Source: an uncultured Clostridia bacterium (GTDB taxonomy: Bacteria > Bacillota > Clostridia > Christensenellales > UBA1242). From it: 64,000 nt of DNA. The notes under the pieces were generated by a model. The model saw only the letters and a list, made by a program, of their open reading frames with translations. It was not told where the DNA came from and ran no database searches. This document shows positions 48,375-57,215 of the stretch, one piece after another. Where the stretch lies: NCBI GenBank assembly GCA_944384405.1, contig CALWTH010000011.1, positions 1 to 64,000 on the forward strand. Reading direction: 5' to 3'. Within the stretch, counting starts at the first letter, position 1. Each line of letters starts with the position of its first letter. Made by a program: the position numbers and the translations under genes.

Positions 48375-48524
48375 ATATTTCAATTCACTTTAGTTAAACT
48401 ATTTAGGCAACATTAGATAAAGAACAAACTCTTAATACATAATTTGTATTGAAGTCAAATATTTGTGAAAATATAAAAGATATGATATTATACCATTAAT
48501 TAAATTATCTTTATTGGAGGACTA

Positions 48525-51500
48525 ATGCTATTTTATTGCAGTGGGAAAAAGGTTGAAGTAGACGAAAACACGAAGTTTAGCAATTATTTGTTTAAACGTA
48601 TTTATGAAGCCTTGCTCTATAATAAAGAAATGGTACCTGGCAAAAATGGTATTCCTAAATCCATACAATTTAGTGTTAATGACATAATATATTTTTCTTA
48701 TTTTGAAACTGGCAGTAATCCAAATGCTCCAGTGCCTTTTGAAATAATAGATGAACAAGATTTAAATTTTGATGAAGTTTATGCAAATACTATTTTTATA
48801 CGTTTTAACGATGAAAATTTTAAAAATAAGTATATTTCTTGCAAGTTAAGTAAAAGATGTTGCGAAAGTGACAGATATTTAAAAGGCTATGATGATATAA
48901 CTTCAATGAAGAACAACAAAGATGATTTTTGTGTACTATACGCTGATTTTAGCAGTCAATCAAATATTGATAAACTTGAAAAATACCATGATTATTTTAA
49001 TATGCTCTTAATTAAACTTGAAAGCAAAGAGGAAACTCGCTTTGAAATAAATCTTGATTTGATGAAAGAAAATTATTCTTCATTTAATGATACCGCCGTA
49101 GATGATAAATCGTTACTTCTCCCTGTATATGGTAAATTCTCATATATAAAAGAAGTAGTTTTAAAATACACAATCAAGGGCGAAAACAAAGAATTACATA
49201 TTAATCTTCAAAATTGTTATGTTAAAAATGAAAACAGTTTATATAGAAAAAAATTAATTGATTTGCACATCAATTTAGATGAAAAAACCACAATTTATGA
49301 ACTTTGCGATTTGGAGGAACAAGATAGAAATGAAATTGAATGGGTGATAAAAAATGACAAAACTGAAAAATTGTATATTACTGAAGATTTAAAAGGTGAA
49401 ATAACAAGATTAAAACGTATTTTGCGTGCTTTATCAAGAATAAGTTCCGAAAATGTAGAAAACTTAAATTTAGTGGAAACTATATGTAATAATTCTATAG
49501 ATGAATTTAAATATAAATTTAATGTAAATGACACTAGTCTTGATGAGATTACTAATAAATATCCTCGTTTTAAACAAAACAAAGAGCAGGCCATTGCCAT
49601 GAAGAAAGTGCTTGACATGGATATCAATAATGTTGATGTTATGCTAATCCAAGGCCCACCGGATACGGGAAAAACGGAGCTTATCATAGCATTAATAAAA
49701 GAACTTTTTCATAGAGGCAAAAATATTTTAGTTTCTTCAAATGTTCATGTCGCATGCGACAATATTATTGAAAGAATAAAAGATGACAAAGAAATTATTG
49801 TTAAAAGATATAAAAATCTTAATCAAACATCTAGTTATAAAATTGAAAAATTAATAAATCAGCAAAACTATGTCAAATCACAAGTTTATAATAAATATAA
49901 GATAAACGACAATCCTATTTTGAATTTTGATGAGTTAAAAAGCTTACAACTAAAAAAAGCCAATCAATTAAAAGAGATAAACGAACATTATGACGAACTA
50001 AAAACCAAACAATATGATTTTTTTTGTAAAATCCAACAATTAAAAGATTTAGAAACAAACATTATACAAAATAAAGAAAAAATTGAAACTAAGCAAGAAG
50101 AGATTAGAGTATTAGAAGATGAAATAAAAGTATTAAACAAAAATTTATCTGACCTAAATGATGAACTTTCTGGAACCTTGGCAGAATTTAACCAAAAGAC
50201 ACAAGAGTATGACAATTTAGTAAAAAATATAGACAAATTTAAAGCCAAAACAAATAAAGTAGATTTGAAAATTTCTCAATTAAATGATGAGATAACAACA
50301 CTACAAAACAACATTGATTTCAATAAAGATAATATAAAATATATTGAAGAAAATTGTTTAAAAATAGAAAAAGAGATAGAAGAACTCTATTCTATCAACA
50401 TTGAAAATTTAAGAAATGAAATACAAGACAAATTTTATCATTGTATTTGCATCGAAAACGCTAACAATTATTTTGAAAAAGCCATAAAAAAAATCAATGA
50501 CTTCATTTCGCTTGTGGCTATATTAAACAATCAAAATTTATCTCTTATGGCAATAACCAAAAAGTTACTTTCAAATAACTTTAAAGATTGCAGTTTTATA
50601 AGTGAAATTTTGGAAGATTTAGAAATTTTGAATAAATACTATTCATACGACGCAACTTCAAAAATACTTTCAGTTTTCAAAATAAAGTCTAAAGTAAATA
50701 ATGTTTCATATTGGGATTATTTAAAGGCAAAAGAAAAAGTTTTGAATTTTATTTATAATATTTTAAGCACAAAAAAAGAAATTCTTAACACAATTATAGA
50801 TAACAATATAAACAAAGGGGAAATACTAAAAAGAATAAACAGAAGAAAAGGCAGCATACAAAAACAAACTATCCAAAAAGAAAACTTAGAGCAAAAAATT
50901 TTAACTACAAATAATTCTATTTTGCAAAATGAGAAAAATTTAGAAAATCAAGTTGCAATTAGGGAAAATTTGCAGCACAACATCATGATGATGGAACCTA
51001 ATGTCGCGATGTTAAAATATGACATTGATGAATTAGTTGATGATGAAAAGTCCCTACAAGAAGATATATTACAACAAAAAAAGAAATTACAAGAGAAAAA
51101 TGAACTTTTAAAAAATTATTATGAAAGTTTAAAGAAATTGGAAGACGAATTATCTAACTTAACTATAAATGAAAAAACTTTTAACCAATCTATTGACTTG
51201 TTGTCTAATAATGAAGAATTTTTAACATTTAAACAAAGCCTTGATGCCTGTGAAAAACTTCAAAATGACTTAAGTACAGAAATAAATCAATTAAATAACA
51301 AAATACAATTTTTAAATAAATGTCAAATGTCATTAACAAGTGTAAAAGATAATAGTATATTATTTGATTACATTAAAGAATTGCGAGATATTTCAAATTG
51401 CAAAATTGAAGATTTGAATAAATATTTTGATGGTTGTGGTAACCTTTTTGATGCAGAATTCAATGTCGGAGGAGAGAATAAAGGTTCAATACTGTCTATG

Positions 51501-52511
51501 ACAACCAATCAAGTGGCACAAGTTTATAGAAAGGATATGACTTTTGACTATGCTATTATAGACGAGGCAAGCAAATGCAGTTTGCAAGATTTATTAATAA
51601 GTTTGCCCATTGTTAAAAACATAGTTTTAATTGGCGACTATATGCAACTTGACCCCGTCTACGATAGATACAAAGATTTAGATGATGACACAAAAAAAAT
51701 ATTTGATGATTGTAAACAATTTTGGGAAGAACTGAATAAATCAGCTTTTAGTCTTTTACTTACAAAAGCTATTGAAAACAACTATAAAAACCAATTAACA
51801 TCATTTAATATTTGCAACAATGTTGCCATTATGAAAAGACAATATCGAATGAATAAAGGCATATTTGATTTGATAAGTCCAATATACAAAATTCATAATG
51901 GATTTGAACTTATAGATGAGAAAAATACAAAATCAAATGATGTATTGTGCTTAAACATTTATGGGAAAGAGGAAATTGTTTTTATTGGAGAAAGACCAAC
52001 ATATAGAAATGTTTTTGAAGCCAATTATATTAAAGATACTATTGAGTATATAGCACAAAATTATGATAAACTTGATATCAAAACTATTGGTATAATTACA
52101 GGTTATAATGGACAAGTTCGAGAGCTTAACAAAATACTAAAAAAGCCTACAAAACAAAGCTTGAAAATTGAAATAGGTACTTTTGATAGATTTCAAGGGA
52201 AAGAATTTGATTTGGTGCTTGTAAGTCTGGTTAGAACTGAGAAATTGGGATTTTTAGATGATGTACGCAGAATGAATGTTGCCTTTTCTCGTGCCAAGAA
52301 ACATCTTATTATATTTGGAAACATAAAAGAAATAGTAAAAAACTGCATGGTGAAGAAAACATATCAAACAAATTTAACTCCTATACAAAAAGAGCATAGA
52401 TATGTTAATGATGAGTTACTTCCAAAATTAAGTAGACTTTCTGATTCAAATGACTGTCATTCGGCAAATGAGGCAATACAAAAAATTAAGAAAATGTTGG
52501 AGGGCAAGTAA
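48525..52511 (+). CDS. SF1 helicase with a 500-residue coiled-coil insert
   Basis: A 1328-residue ATPase of the Upf1/Dna2-like SF1 group (AAA_11/AAA_12). Motif I is QGPPDTGKTE near residue 377; Ia is VSSNVHVACDN; II is IDEASK near residue 1013; III is VLIGDYMQLDPV; IV is KRQYRMNKGIFDLI; V is TFDRFQGKEFDLVLVS; VI is RRMNVAFSRAKKHLIIFG. About 500 residues of coiled coil (about 460-985) sit between motifs Ia and II, as in an SMC/Rad50-like arm. The first 300 residues have no recognised domain. It is directly joined to the next gene. GGAGG lies upstream. The pair looks like a defence module, but that is inference. Confidence 0.85.
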   Translation: MLFYCSGKKVEVDENTKFSNYLFKRIYEALLYNKEMVPGKNGIPKSIQFSVNDIIYFSYFETGSNPNAPVPFEIIDEQDLNFDEVYANTIFIRFNDENFKNKYISCKLSKRCCESDRYLKGYDDITSMKNNKDDFCVLYADFSSQSNIDKLEKYHDYFNMLLIKLESKEETRFEINLDLMKENYSSFNDTAVDDKSLLLPVYGKFSYIKEVVLKYTIKGENKELHINLQNCYVKNENSLYRKKLIDLHINLDEKTTIYELCDLEEQDRNEIEWVIKNDKTEKLYITEDLKGEITRLKRILRALSRISSENVENLNLVETICNNSIDEFKYKFNVNDTSLDEITNKYPRFKQNKEQAIAMKKVLDMDINNVDVMLIQGPPDTGKTELIIALIKELFHRGKNILVSSNVHVACDNIIERIKDDKEIIVKRYKNLNQTSSYKIEKLINQQNYVKSQVYNKYKINDNPILNFDELKSLQLKKANQLKEINEHYDELKTKQYDFFCKIQQLKDLETNIIQNKEKIETKQEEIRVLEDEIKVLNKNLSDLNDELSGTLAEFNQKTQEYDNLVKNIDKFKAKTNKVDLKISQLNDEITTLQNNIDFNKDNIKYIEENCLKIEKEIEELYSINIENLRNEIQDKFYHCICIENANNYFEKAIKKINDFISLVAILNNQNLSLMAITKKLLSNNFKDCSFISEILEDLEILNKYYSYDATSKILSVFKIKSKVNNVSYWDYLKAKEKVLNFIYNILSTKKEILNTIIDNNINKGEILKRINRRKGSIQKQTIQKENLEQKILTTNNSILQNEKNLENQVAIRENLQHNIMMMEPNVAMLKYDIDELVDDEKSLQEDILQQKKKLQEKNELLKNYYESLKKLEDELSNLTINEKTFNQSIDLLSNNEEFLTFKQSLDACEKLQNDLSTEINQLNNKIQFLNKCQMSLTSVKDNSILFDYIKELRDISNCKIEDLNKYFDGCGNLFDAEFNVGGENKGSILSMTTNQVAQVYRKDMTFDYAIIDEASKCSLQDLLISLPIVKNIVLIGDYMQLDPVYDRYKDLDDDTKKIFDDCKQFWEELNKSAFSLLLTKAIENNYKNQLTSFNICNNVAIMKRQYRMNKGIFDLISPIYKIHNGFELIDEKNTKSNDVLCLNIYGKEEIVFIGERPTYRNVFEANYIKDTIEYIAQNYDKLDIKTIGIITGYNGQVRELNKILKKPTKQSLKIEIGTFDRFQGKEFDLVLVSLVRTEKLGFLDDVRRMNVAFSRAKKHLIIFGNIKEIVKNCMVKKTYQTNLTPIQKEHRYVNDELLPKLSRLSDSNDCHSANEAIQKIKKMLEGK

Positions 52512-54053
52512 ATGGGGATAGTTAAATATAGTAAAGCGATATCAATTCCGCTTTCTCTTTATTTGCTTAACATAAAAGATGCACCAATTTTAAAGTATGA
52601 AAATTTAAGATTTTATGAGAAATACATAGTACTTGCCTTAAAATATGGAATCCAAGCAAATGATTTAAGTGATTTAAAACAGAAGATGTGTGAAATTTTT
52701 AATATTAAATATTCTTTTGTAGAAGAATTTATAGAGCACTATAACAATATAGGATTTATTAATTATGATAAAGAAAAGTCTTTATTTTCATTAACTGATT
52801 CGTATTTACTTGAATATGACAAGAAAAACAATTCCATAATTCGCTCATGCACAAAAGAAAGTTTGTGTGACTTTATTAATATTGTTTACTTTAAAAAATC
52901 AAATACTTTTCTTTATAATGAGGGTTTTAAAGATTTTATAAAAGACATGAAAAGTTATGAGAAAATTAACGATGAAACGTTTATTCAAATGTGCAAAGCA
53001 AATGAACAATTATTGTTACTGCTCAATGATATATTAAAAAAAGATTCAATACATGCGATTATAAATAATAATCAGTTTGAAAAATCCAACATAGAAGTTT
53101 ATGATGCCGCAATAAAAGTTGATTGTTTATTAAATTATGCATACGATGGGCAATCGTCTAGTTTACAAAACTATATAATACCAAACTCCATACTTAAAGA
53201 AAGTATTAAAGATATTCTTGACGATACCATTGTTTTAAACTATAAAACTGATTTTGAAATTCCAAAATATGTTAAAGAGCATGAGTTGTATTCAGAAATG
53301 AATGAAAGGAATAAACTTATCTCAAAGCATGAAGAAGAAATATTAAAAAATAACGAAGCGATTTTTGCAAAAGAAAATATTTTAAATTCGTTATCTATTA
53401 GGAAAAATCTAAAAAATAAAGAAAAAAAGACAATTAAAAAATTAAACAAAGAGGTTGTAGATTTAAAAGAGAAAATAGCAGAATTACAACGAGAAAACAT
53501 CAATTTGACAAATTCAAAAGAAGAATATAGTTTTTTTGACAATACAACAAAAGAAGTTTATTACAAATATTGTGGTAATATGTATTTTGACTATATGATT
53601 AGACAAATTTGTGTAGTTATTGATAAAACAATTGAAGCACTATCAATTGGTGATAATGAAAATGTAGTTTTGGATTTAGCAAGCATAAGAAGTTGGGTAA
53701 ACAAATTGGCTTATGCGATATACGACTATTATTGCGATGGACTAAAAGCAAAAGATTTATCTATGTATTTCCACGATAAATTTAAGCGAATGGAACTGGA
53801 AAATATTTTGGCTAAGTTTAATATAAAACCTTATGACCTTACCAATATGGAAAAATGTCATAAACTTGTTGATTCTTGCTATCATCAAGGAGAAATAAAC
53901 AATAAAACTAAAATCAACCAAGAAAACATTGCAGATTTTTTAACAATTTCACAACAAGAAAAACGAGATATTTTATTAAGTTATATAAAATTATATAAAG
54001 TAATTGATTTGACGGAAGAACAAAAGAAAGAAGTTTTAAGAAAGATAATATAG
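52512..54053 (+). CDS. coiled-coil partner protein of the SF1 helicase
   Basis: A 513-residue protein that begins at the base after the helicase stop, so the two are translationally coupled. An N-terminal segment (about 28-95: YEKYIVLALKYGIQ...FVEEFIEHYNNIGFINYDKEKSLFSLT) looks like a winged-helix domain. Residues about 255-345 form a coiled coil (KNKEKKTIKKLNKEVVDLKEKIAELQ), and the C-terminal 170 residues are helical. No catalytic motif is seen. It may target or regulate the helicase. Confidence 0.75.
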   Translation: MGIVKYSKAISIPLSLYLLNIKDAPILKYENLRFYEKYIVLALKYGIQANDLSDLKQKMCEIFNIKYSFVEEFIEHYNNIGFINYDKEKSLFSLTDSYLLEYDKKNNSIIRSCTKESLCDFINIVYFKKSNTFLYNEGFKDFIKDMKSYEKINDETFIQMCKANEQLLLLLNDILKKDSIHAIINNNQFEKSNIEVYDAAIKVDCLLNYAYDGQSSSLQNYIIPNSILKESIKDILDDTIVLNYKTDFEIPKYVKEHELYSEMNERNKLISKHEEEILKNNEAIFAKENILNSLSIRKNLKNKEKKTIKKLNKEVVDLKEKIAELQRENINLTNSKEEYSFFDNTTKEVYYKYCGNMYFDYMIRQICVVIDKTIEALSIGDNENVVLDLASIRSWVNKLAYAIYDYYCDGLKAKDLSMYFHDKFKRMELENILAKFNIKPYDLTNMEKCHKLVDSCYHQGEINNKTKINQENIADFLTISQQEKRDILLSYIKLYKVIDLTEEQKKEVLRKII

Positions 54054-54551
54054 TGCTAATAAACAAAAAATAATTTTTTTGCCAATTAACCGAAGCCGTA
54101 TTTACTGGCGGGACTACGCAAAGTTTGGCTAACAGCAAATTTTTGGGGGACATTCATTGTTGTATTTTCCTATACAAAAATTTCATCATGCTTACAGTTG
54201 AATAAAAGTAGATTACATTTAGATATTATAGCAAAATGGTATTTTAATCAAACAAAAAACATTTCAACAACCCAAAATGTTTTGTAAACTGTATCCATAT
54301 CTATTCATGAAATTAATTGATATGTATTATTTTATTAAAGGATCAGAAGATACTTTTTGTTTAGTTTGGGATTTAATAAAGATGAATTTAAAGATACAAA
54401 TGATTTTTTAAAATAAATTGATGTTGAAGGCAAAATGTGGGCAAATCTTGTATTAAGTAATTGTTGCAAGAAGCATTTAAAAATATAAAAAGTTGTCTTA
54501 CAGGTATTAATCTAAATTCAAATGAGGGAAGCGAAGATTGGGTTTCTATAA
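54054..54551. other. intergenic region with possible gene remnants
   Basis: About 500 bp without an intact gene. The stretch 54353-54530 can be read in one frame as protein-like sequence (FSLGFNKDEFKDTNDFLK, then IDVEGKMWANLVLSN) interrupted by in-frame stops, which suggests a decayed gene. I cannot name it. No tRNA or integrase was seen. Confidence 0.35.
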
Positions 54552-56141
54552 TTATCGGTTAAGAGAAATTAAATTTTTAGGTATATACATGTATTGTGTT
54601 CTATATAAAACTTGGTTTCTTTTTTTTATGTAATTTGAAATCCGTTTATTGTTATAAAATTTTTTTAACATATTTTGCTTTGTTAATGATACCTTAGTTT
54701 TATACATAACAACCAAATTTGTCGAATTGTCAAGATGTAGTTTTTTGCTAAGAATGGAGTTTCGTGCAAGCTTAAACTCGGCAAGACCAAAACAATCTAT
54801 ATACTTAAAGTGTTTTAGAAAGTGTAGTGTTTTTCTTAGGTCAAAATTTGTTTCTGACGGATAGTTGTACATTAATGTAACGGAAGTGATTATATTATTT
54901 AGATAACAATTTTTTAATATTTTTTTTGCTTGCAAAATATTTATTTGTTTATTCATTTTCTTTAGTAAACTATGGCTTAAGCATTCCAATCCAAAAGAAA
55001 TTTCCTTAATCCCACTATGAGCTAGCTTGGCAACTTTGTTAAAATCTAAAAATTCCTTTTGAAATCTTGTTTCAACAATCCAATTTAGTTTTATATTATT
55101 TTTAATTAAAAAATCAGAAAGTTTTGACAAAACTTCAAACTGTACACATTCATCGATAAAATAAATCCCTTGTATATTTTCGGATTGAACAAGATCTTTG
55201 ATTTTGTTAAAAATAGAGGTTAAGTTTAATAGTCTGTGTTTTTCATAATATATATACCTATTACAAAATTCACATTTAGAATGAAAGCAACCCAAATTTA
55301 AGTAAAATGGAACAATTTTTATGTTTGAAAGATATTTTTCCAAACACAAATCATCAAAACAAGGCGTGTATAAACTTGTATTTATTTCTGGGGTGTTACT
55401 ACGTTTGTAAGTGCTGATTGTATCATTAATTTTAATTAAACAATCAATATAACTTTTTTTAGTAATAACATTGCAAATATTTTCATAATTGCCATGAAAC
55501 ACAATGGCATCAAAGTCTGTTTTTTTTAAAATTTCCATTGCGTTGTCTTTGATTTGTGTTAAGTAATCGCCGCCAACAACAATGTAAGTATGCTTAAAAT
55601 TTTTTTTAATTAAGTTTGCTAATTTAATGGCGAAAGGAATTTGGTAAGCATAACGGATTGATAAATAAAAAGAATCTTTATTTTTGTATGAGTTTAATTG
55701 AGAAAAAAAAATATCATCAAAAAGAGTACAATCATTTAAGGAATAAGAAATCAGCTCGTTGACTGTCCATAGCTGTTTTTGCGGTGTTATATTTCTTGCT
55801 GACCATTCCAAATTATGAATATTTGAAATAAATTTTAAAACATTATAAAAAGAAGTATTTAATTTAAAAATATTATGAGGAATTTTTGTTTTATCTGTCA
55901 GTAATTTTTTTGTATCGTTAATATTTTTTATATCTTCTATTGTATTTATATCACAATCATGTAAATACTTTGAATATTTTTCAGTTAAATATTTTTTATT
56001 TAGGCATTCTTGTAAAAATGAAAGAGTTAAATCATAATGAGTCGAACATATATGAGATTGGTTTAAAATATTCTTTATTATACAATTTTCCAGTTGTGGC
56101 ATATTAAAATTTGAAGCCGGGAGAGAAATTAAATTTATCAT
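54552..56141 (-). CDS. cobalamin-type radical SAM enzyme of the RiPP cluster
   Basis: A 529-residue protein with a B12-binding-like N-terminal half (VVGGDYLTQIKDNAMEIL; DAIVFHGNYENI) and a radical SAM half. The cluster motif is GCFHSKCEFC, with Cys285, Cys290 and Cys293. This CX4CX2C spacing differs from the usual CX3CX2C. 'GIYFIDECVQF' and 'EISFGLECLSHSLLKKMNK' follow as in class B-like enzymes and in RiPP-maturation radical SAM proteins. C-methylation or another radical change of the precursor peptide is likely. No B12-binding DXHXXG motif is obvious, so cobalamin use is uncertain. The start at 56141 has AAAGGA upstream. Second gene of the left arm. Confidence 0.75.
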   Translation of the reverse strand: MINLISLPASNFNMPQLENCIIKNILNQSHICSTHYDLTLSFLQECLNKKYLTEKYSKYLHDCDINTIEDIKNINDTKKLLTDKTKIPHNIFKLNTSFYNVLKFISNIHNLEWSARNITPQKQLWTVNELISYSLNDCTLFDDIFFSQLNSYKNKDSFYLSIRYAYQIPFAIKLANLIKKNFKHTYIVVGGDYLTQIKDNAMEILKKTDFDAIVFHGNYENICNVITKKSYIDCLIKINDTISTYKRSNTPEINTSLYTPCFDDLCLEKYLSNIKIVPFYLNLGCFHSKCEFCNRYIYYEKHRLLNLTSIFNKIKDLVQSENIQGIYFIDECVQFEVLSKLSDFLIKNNIKLNWIVETRFQKEFLDFNKVAKLAHSGIKEISFGLECLSHSLLKKMNKQINILQAKKILKNCYLNNIITSVTLMYNYPSETNFDLRKTLHFLKHFKYIDCFGLAEFKLARNSILSKKLHLDNSTNLVVMYKTKVSLTKQNMLKKFYNNKRISNYIKKRNQVLYRTQYMYIPKNLISLNR

Positions 56142-56151
56142 GAAATATCCT

Positions 56152-57129
56152 TTATTTAATAATACTATTAACAATCGTTTTTGAAAACAACAAATTTTTT
56201 ATCCAAATCTTAATAAAGAATATATTGTTAATGTTATATTTGTTTACGCCAACAAAATTTTTAATTTTAGAATAAGTCTTGTTCATCTTTTCTTCTGTAT
56301 CAAAAATCAGTGTTAAAAAGTTTGCACTTGATTTTATAATTTTAATACCGTCAAAACCATTTAAGTTGTCATAAATATAATCTCTGTTTTCCATAATGTA
56401 CTTTCTTGTAGAATCAAAAGATTTTAATAATTTGGTGTCATTTAATAGTTTGACAATTATAGAAATTGAATGAGTGGAAATGGAATGAGGAGGAATAAGA
56501 GTGTTTCTTAATCCATTTATTCTTAATTTTGTTATCAAATATCCTGCTCTTAAGCCAGAAGCAATGAATTTTTTAGAGAAACTTCTTGCGATCATAATTC
56601 TTTCATTTTTCATACAAAGGTCAAGCAAATGATTCGGGTTGTTTGAGAAATCTACATATGCCTCATCAATAAAAAGATAACCTTTAAAAATAGATAGAAT
56701 TTCATTTATTTGGGCTAAAGAAAAAATTTCGCCATTAAACCATCGTGGGGATGAAATACAAAGCAGTGAATTTTCACTAGAATTTTTTGTTTTTAATTCC
56801 TCTATAAATTCAGCCGTAGAAACAGCATCAATATGTGTTGTCTTTTTATTGTGTATTATACAGGTTCTTTCGTATAAGCCAAATTCGATAGATGGCAAAA
56901 AAATTTCTTCCCATCTACTTAATGGCAAGATTGCCGATATAAGCTGACTAATTCCTGCACTAGCATAAATGTATTCTTTATCTATTTTTAAATCGTTAGA
57001 AATTGCATTTACCAAAGGATCACTTAATGGGGCTTTGGGATCAAAACAGAAATCTCCATCAATATCCCCAAACTTAAATTTTTTAGACCACTTTTTTAAT
57101 TTTTTGTTATATAACCAAACAGATGACAC
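56152..57129 (-). CDS. PLP-dependent aminotransferase-like enzyme (HisC/CobD type)
   Basis: A 325-residue fold-type I PLP enzyme close to histidinol-phosphate aminotransferase and threonine-phosphate decarboxylase. The PLP lysine is in SFSKKFIASGLRAGYL (Lys186), the cofactor Asp is in LFIDEAYVDF, and an early FDPKAPLSDP fits the substrate-binding entry. It starts with GTG at 57129 after GAGGTGAT. It is first in the left arm, just downstream of a consensus promoter, and 10 nt before the radical SAM gene. In a peptide pathway it could transaminate or decarboxylate a residue or a free amino acid phosphate. Its role here is inference. Confidence 0.8.
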   Translation of the reverse strand: MSSVWLYNKKLKKWSKKFKFGDIDGDFCFDPKAPLSDPLVNAISNDLKIDKEYIYASAGISQLISAILPLSRWEEIFLPSIEFGLYERTCIIHNKKTTHIDAVSTAEFIEELKTKNSSENSLLCISSPRWFNGEIFSLAQINEILSIFKGYLFIDEAYVDFSNNPNHLLDLCMKNERIMIARSFSKKFIASGLRAGYLITKLRINGLRNTLIPPHSISTHSISIIVKLLNDTKLLKSFDSTRKYIMENRDYIYDNLNGFDGIKIIKSSANFLTLIFDTEEKMNKTYSKIKNFVGVNKYNINNIFFIKIWIKNLLFSKTIVNSIIK

Positions 57130-57146
57130 ATCATCACCTCATAGAA

Positions 57147-57175
57147 ATTATAAATTAAAAACAATTTCATGTCAA
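57147..57175 (-). promoter_or_regulatory. consensus promoter of the left arm
   Basis: On the minus strand TTGACA (57175-57170) and TATAAT (57152-57147) are 17 bp apart, a perfect sigma-A promoter for the PLP enzyme and radical SAM pair. Confidence 0.85.
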
Positions 57176-57179
57176 ATAC

Positions 57180-57208
57180 TTGACTTGTAAATTCATTGTT
57201 TATAAAAT
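57180..57208 (+). promoter_or_regulatory. promoter of the right arm, back to back with the left promoter
   Basis: TTGACT (57180-57185) and TAAAAT (57203-57208) are 17 bp apart. The ATG at 57216 is 7 bp after the -10 box, so the ycaO mRNA is probably leaderless. The two -35 boxes form the palindrome TGTCAA-ATAC-TTGACT. Confidence 0.75.
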
Positions 57209-57215
57209 ATTAACA

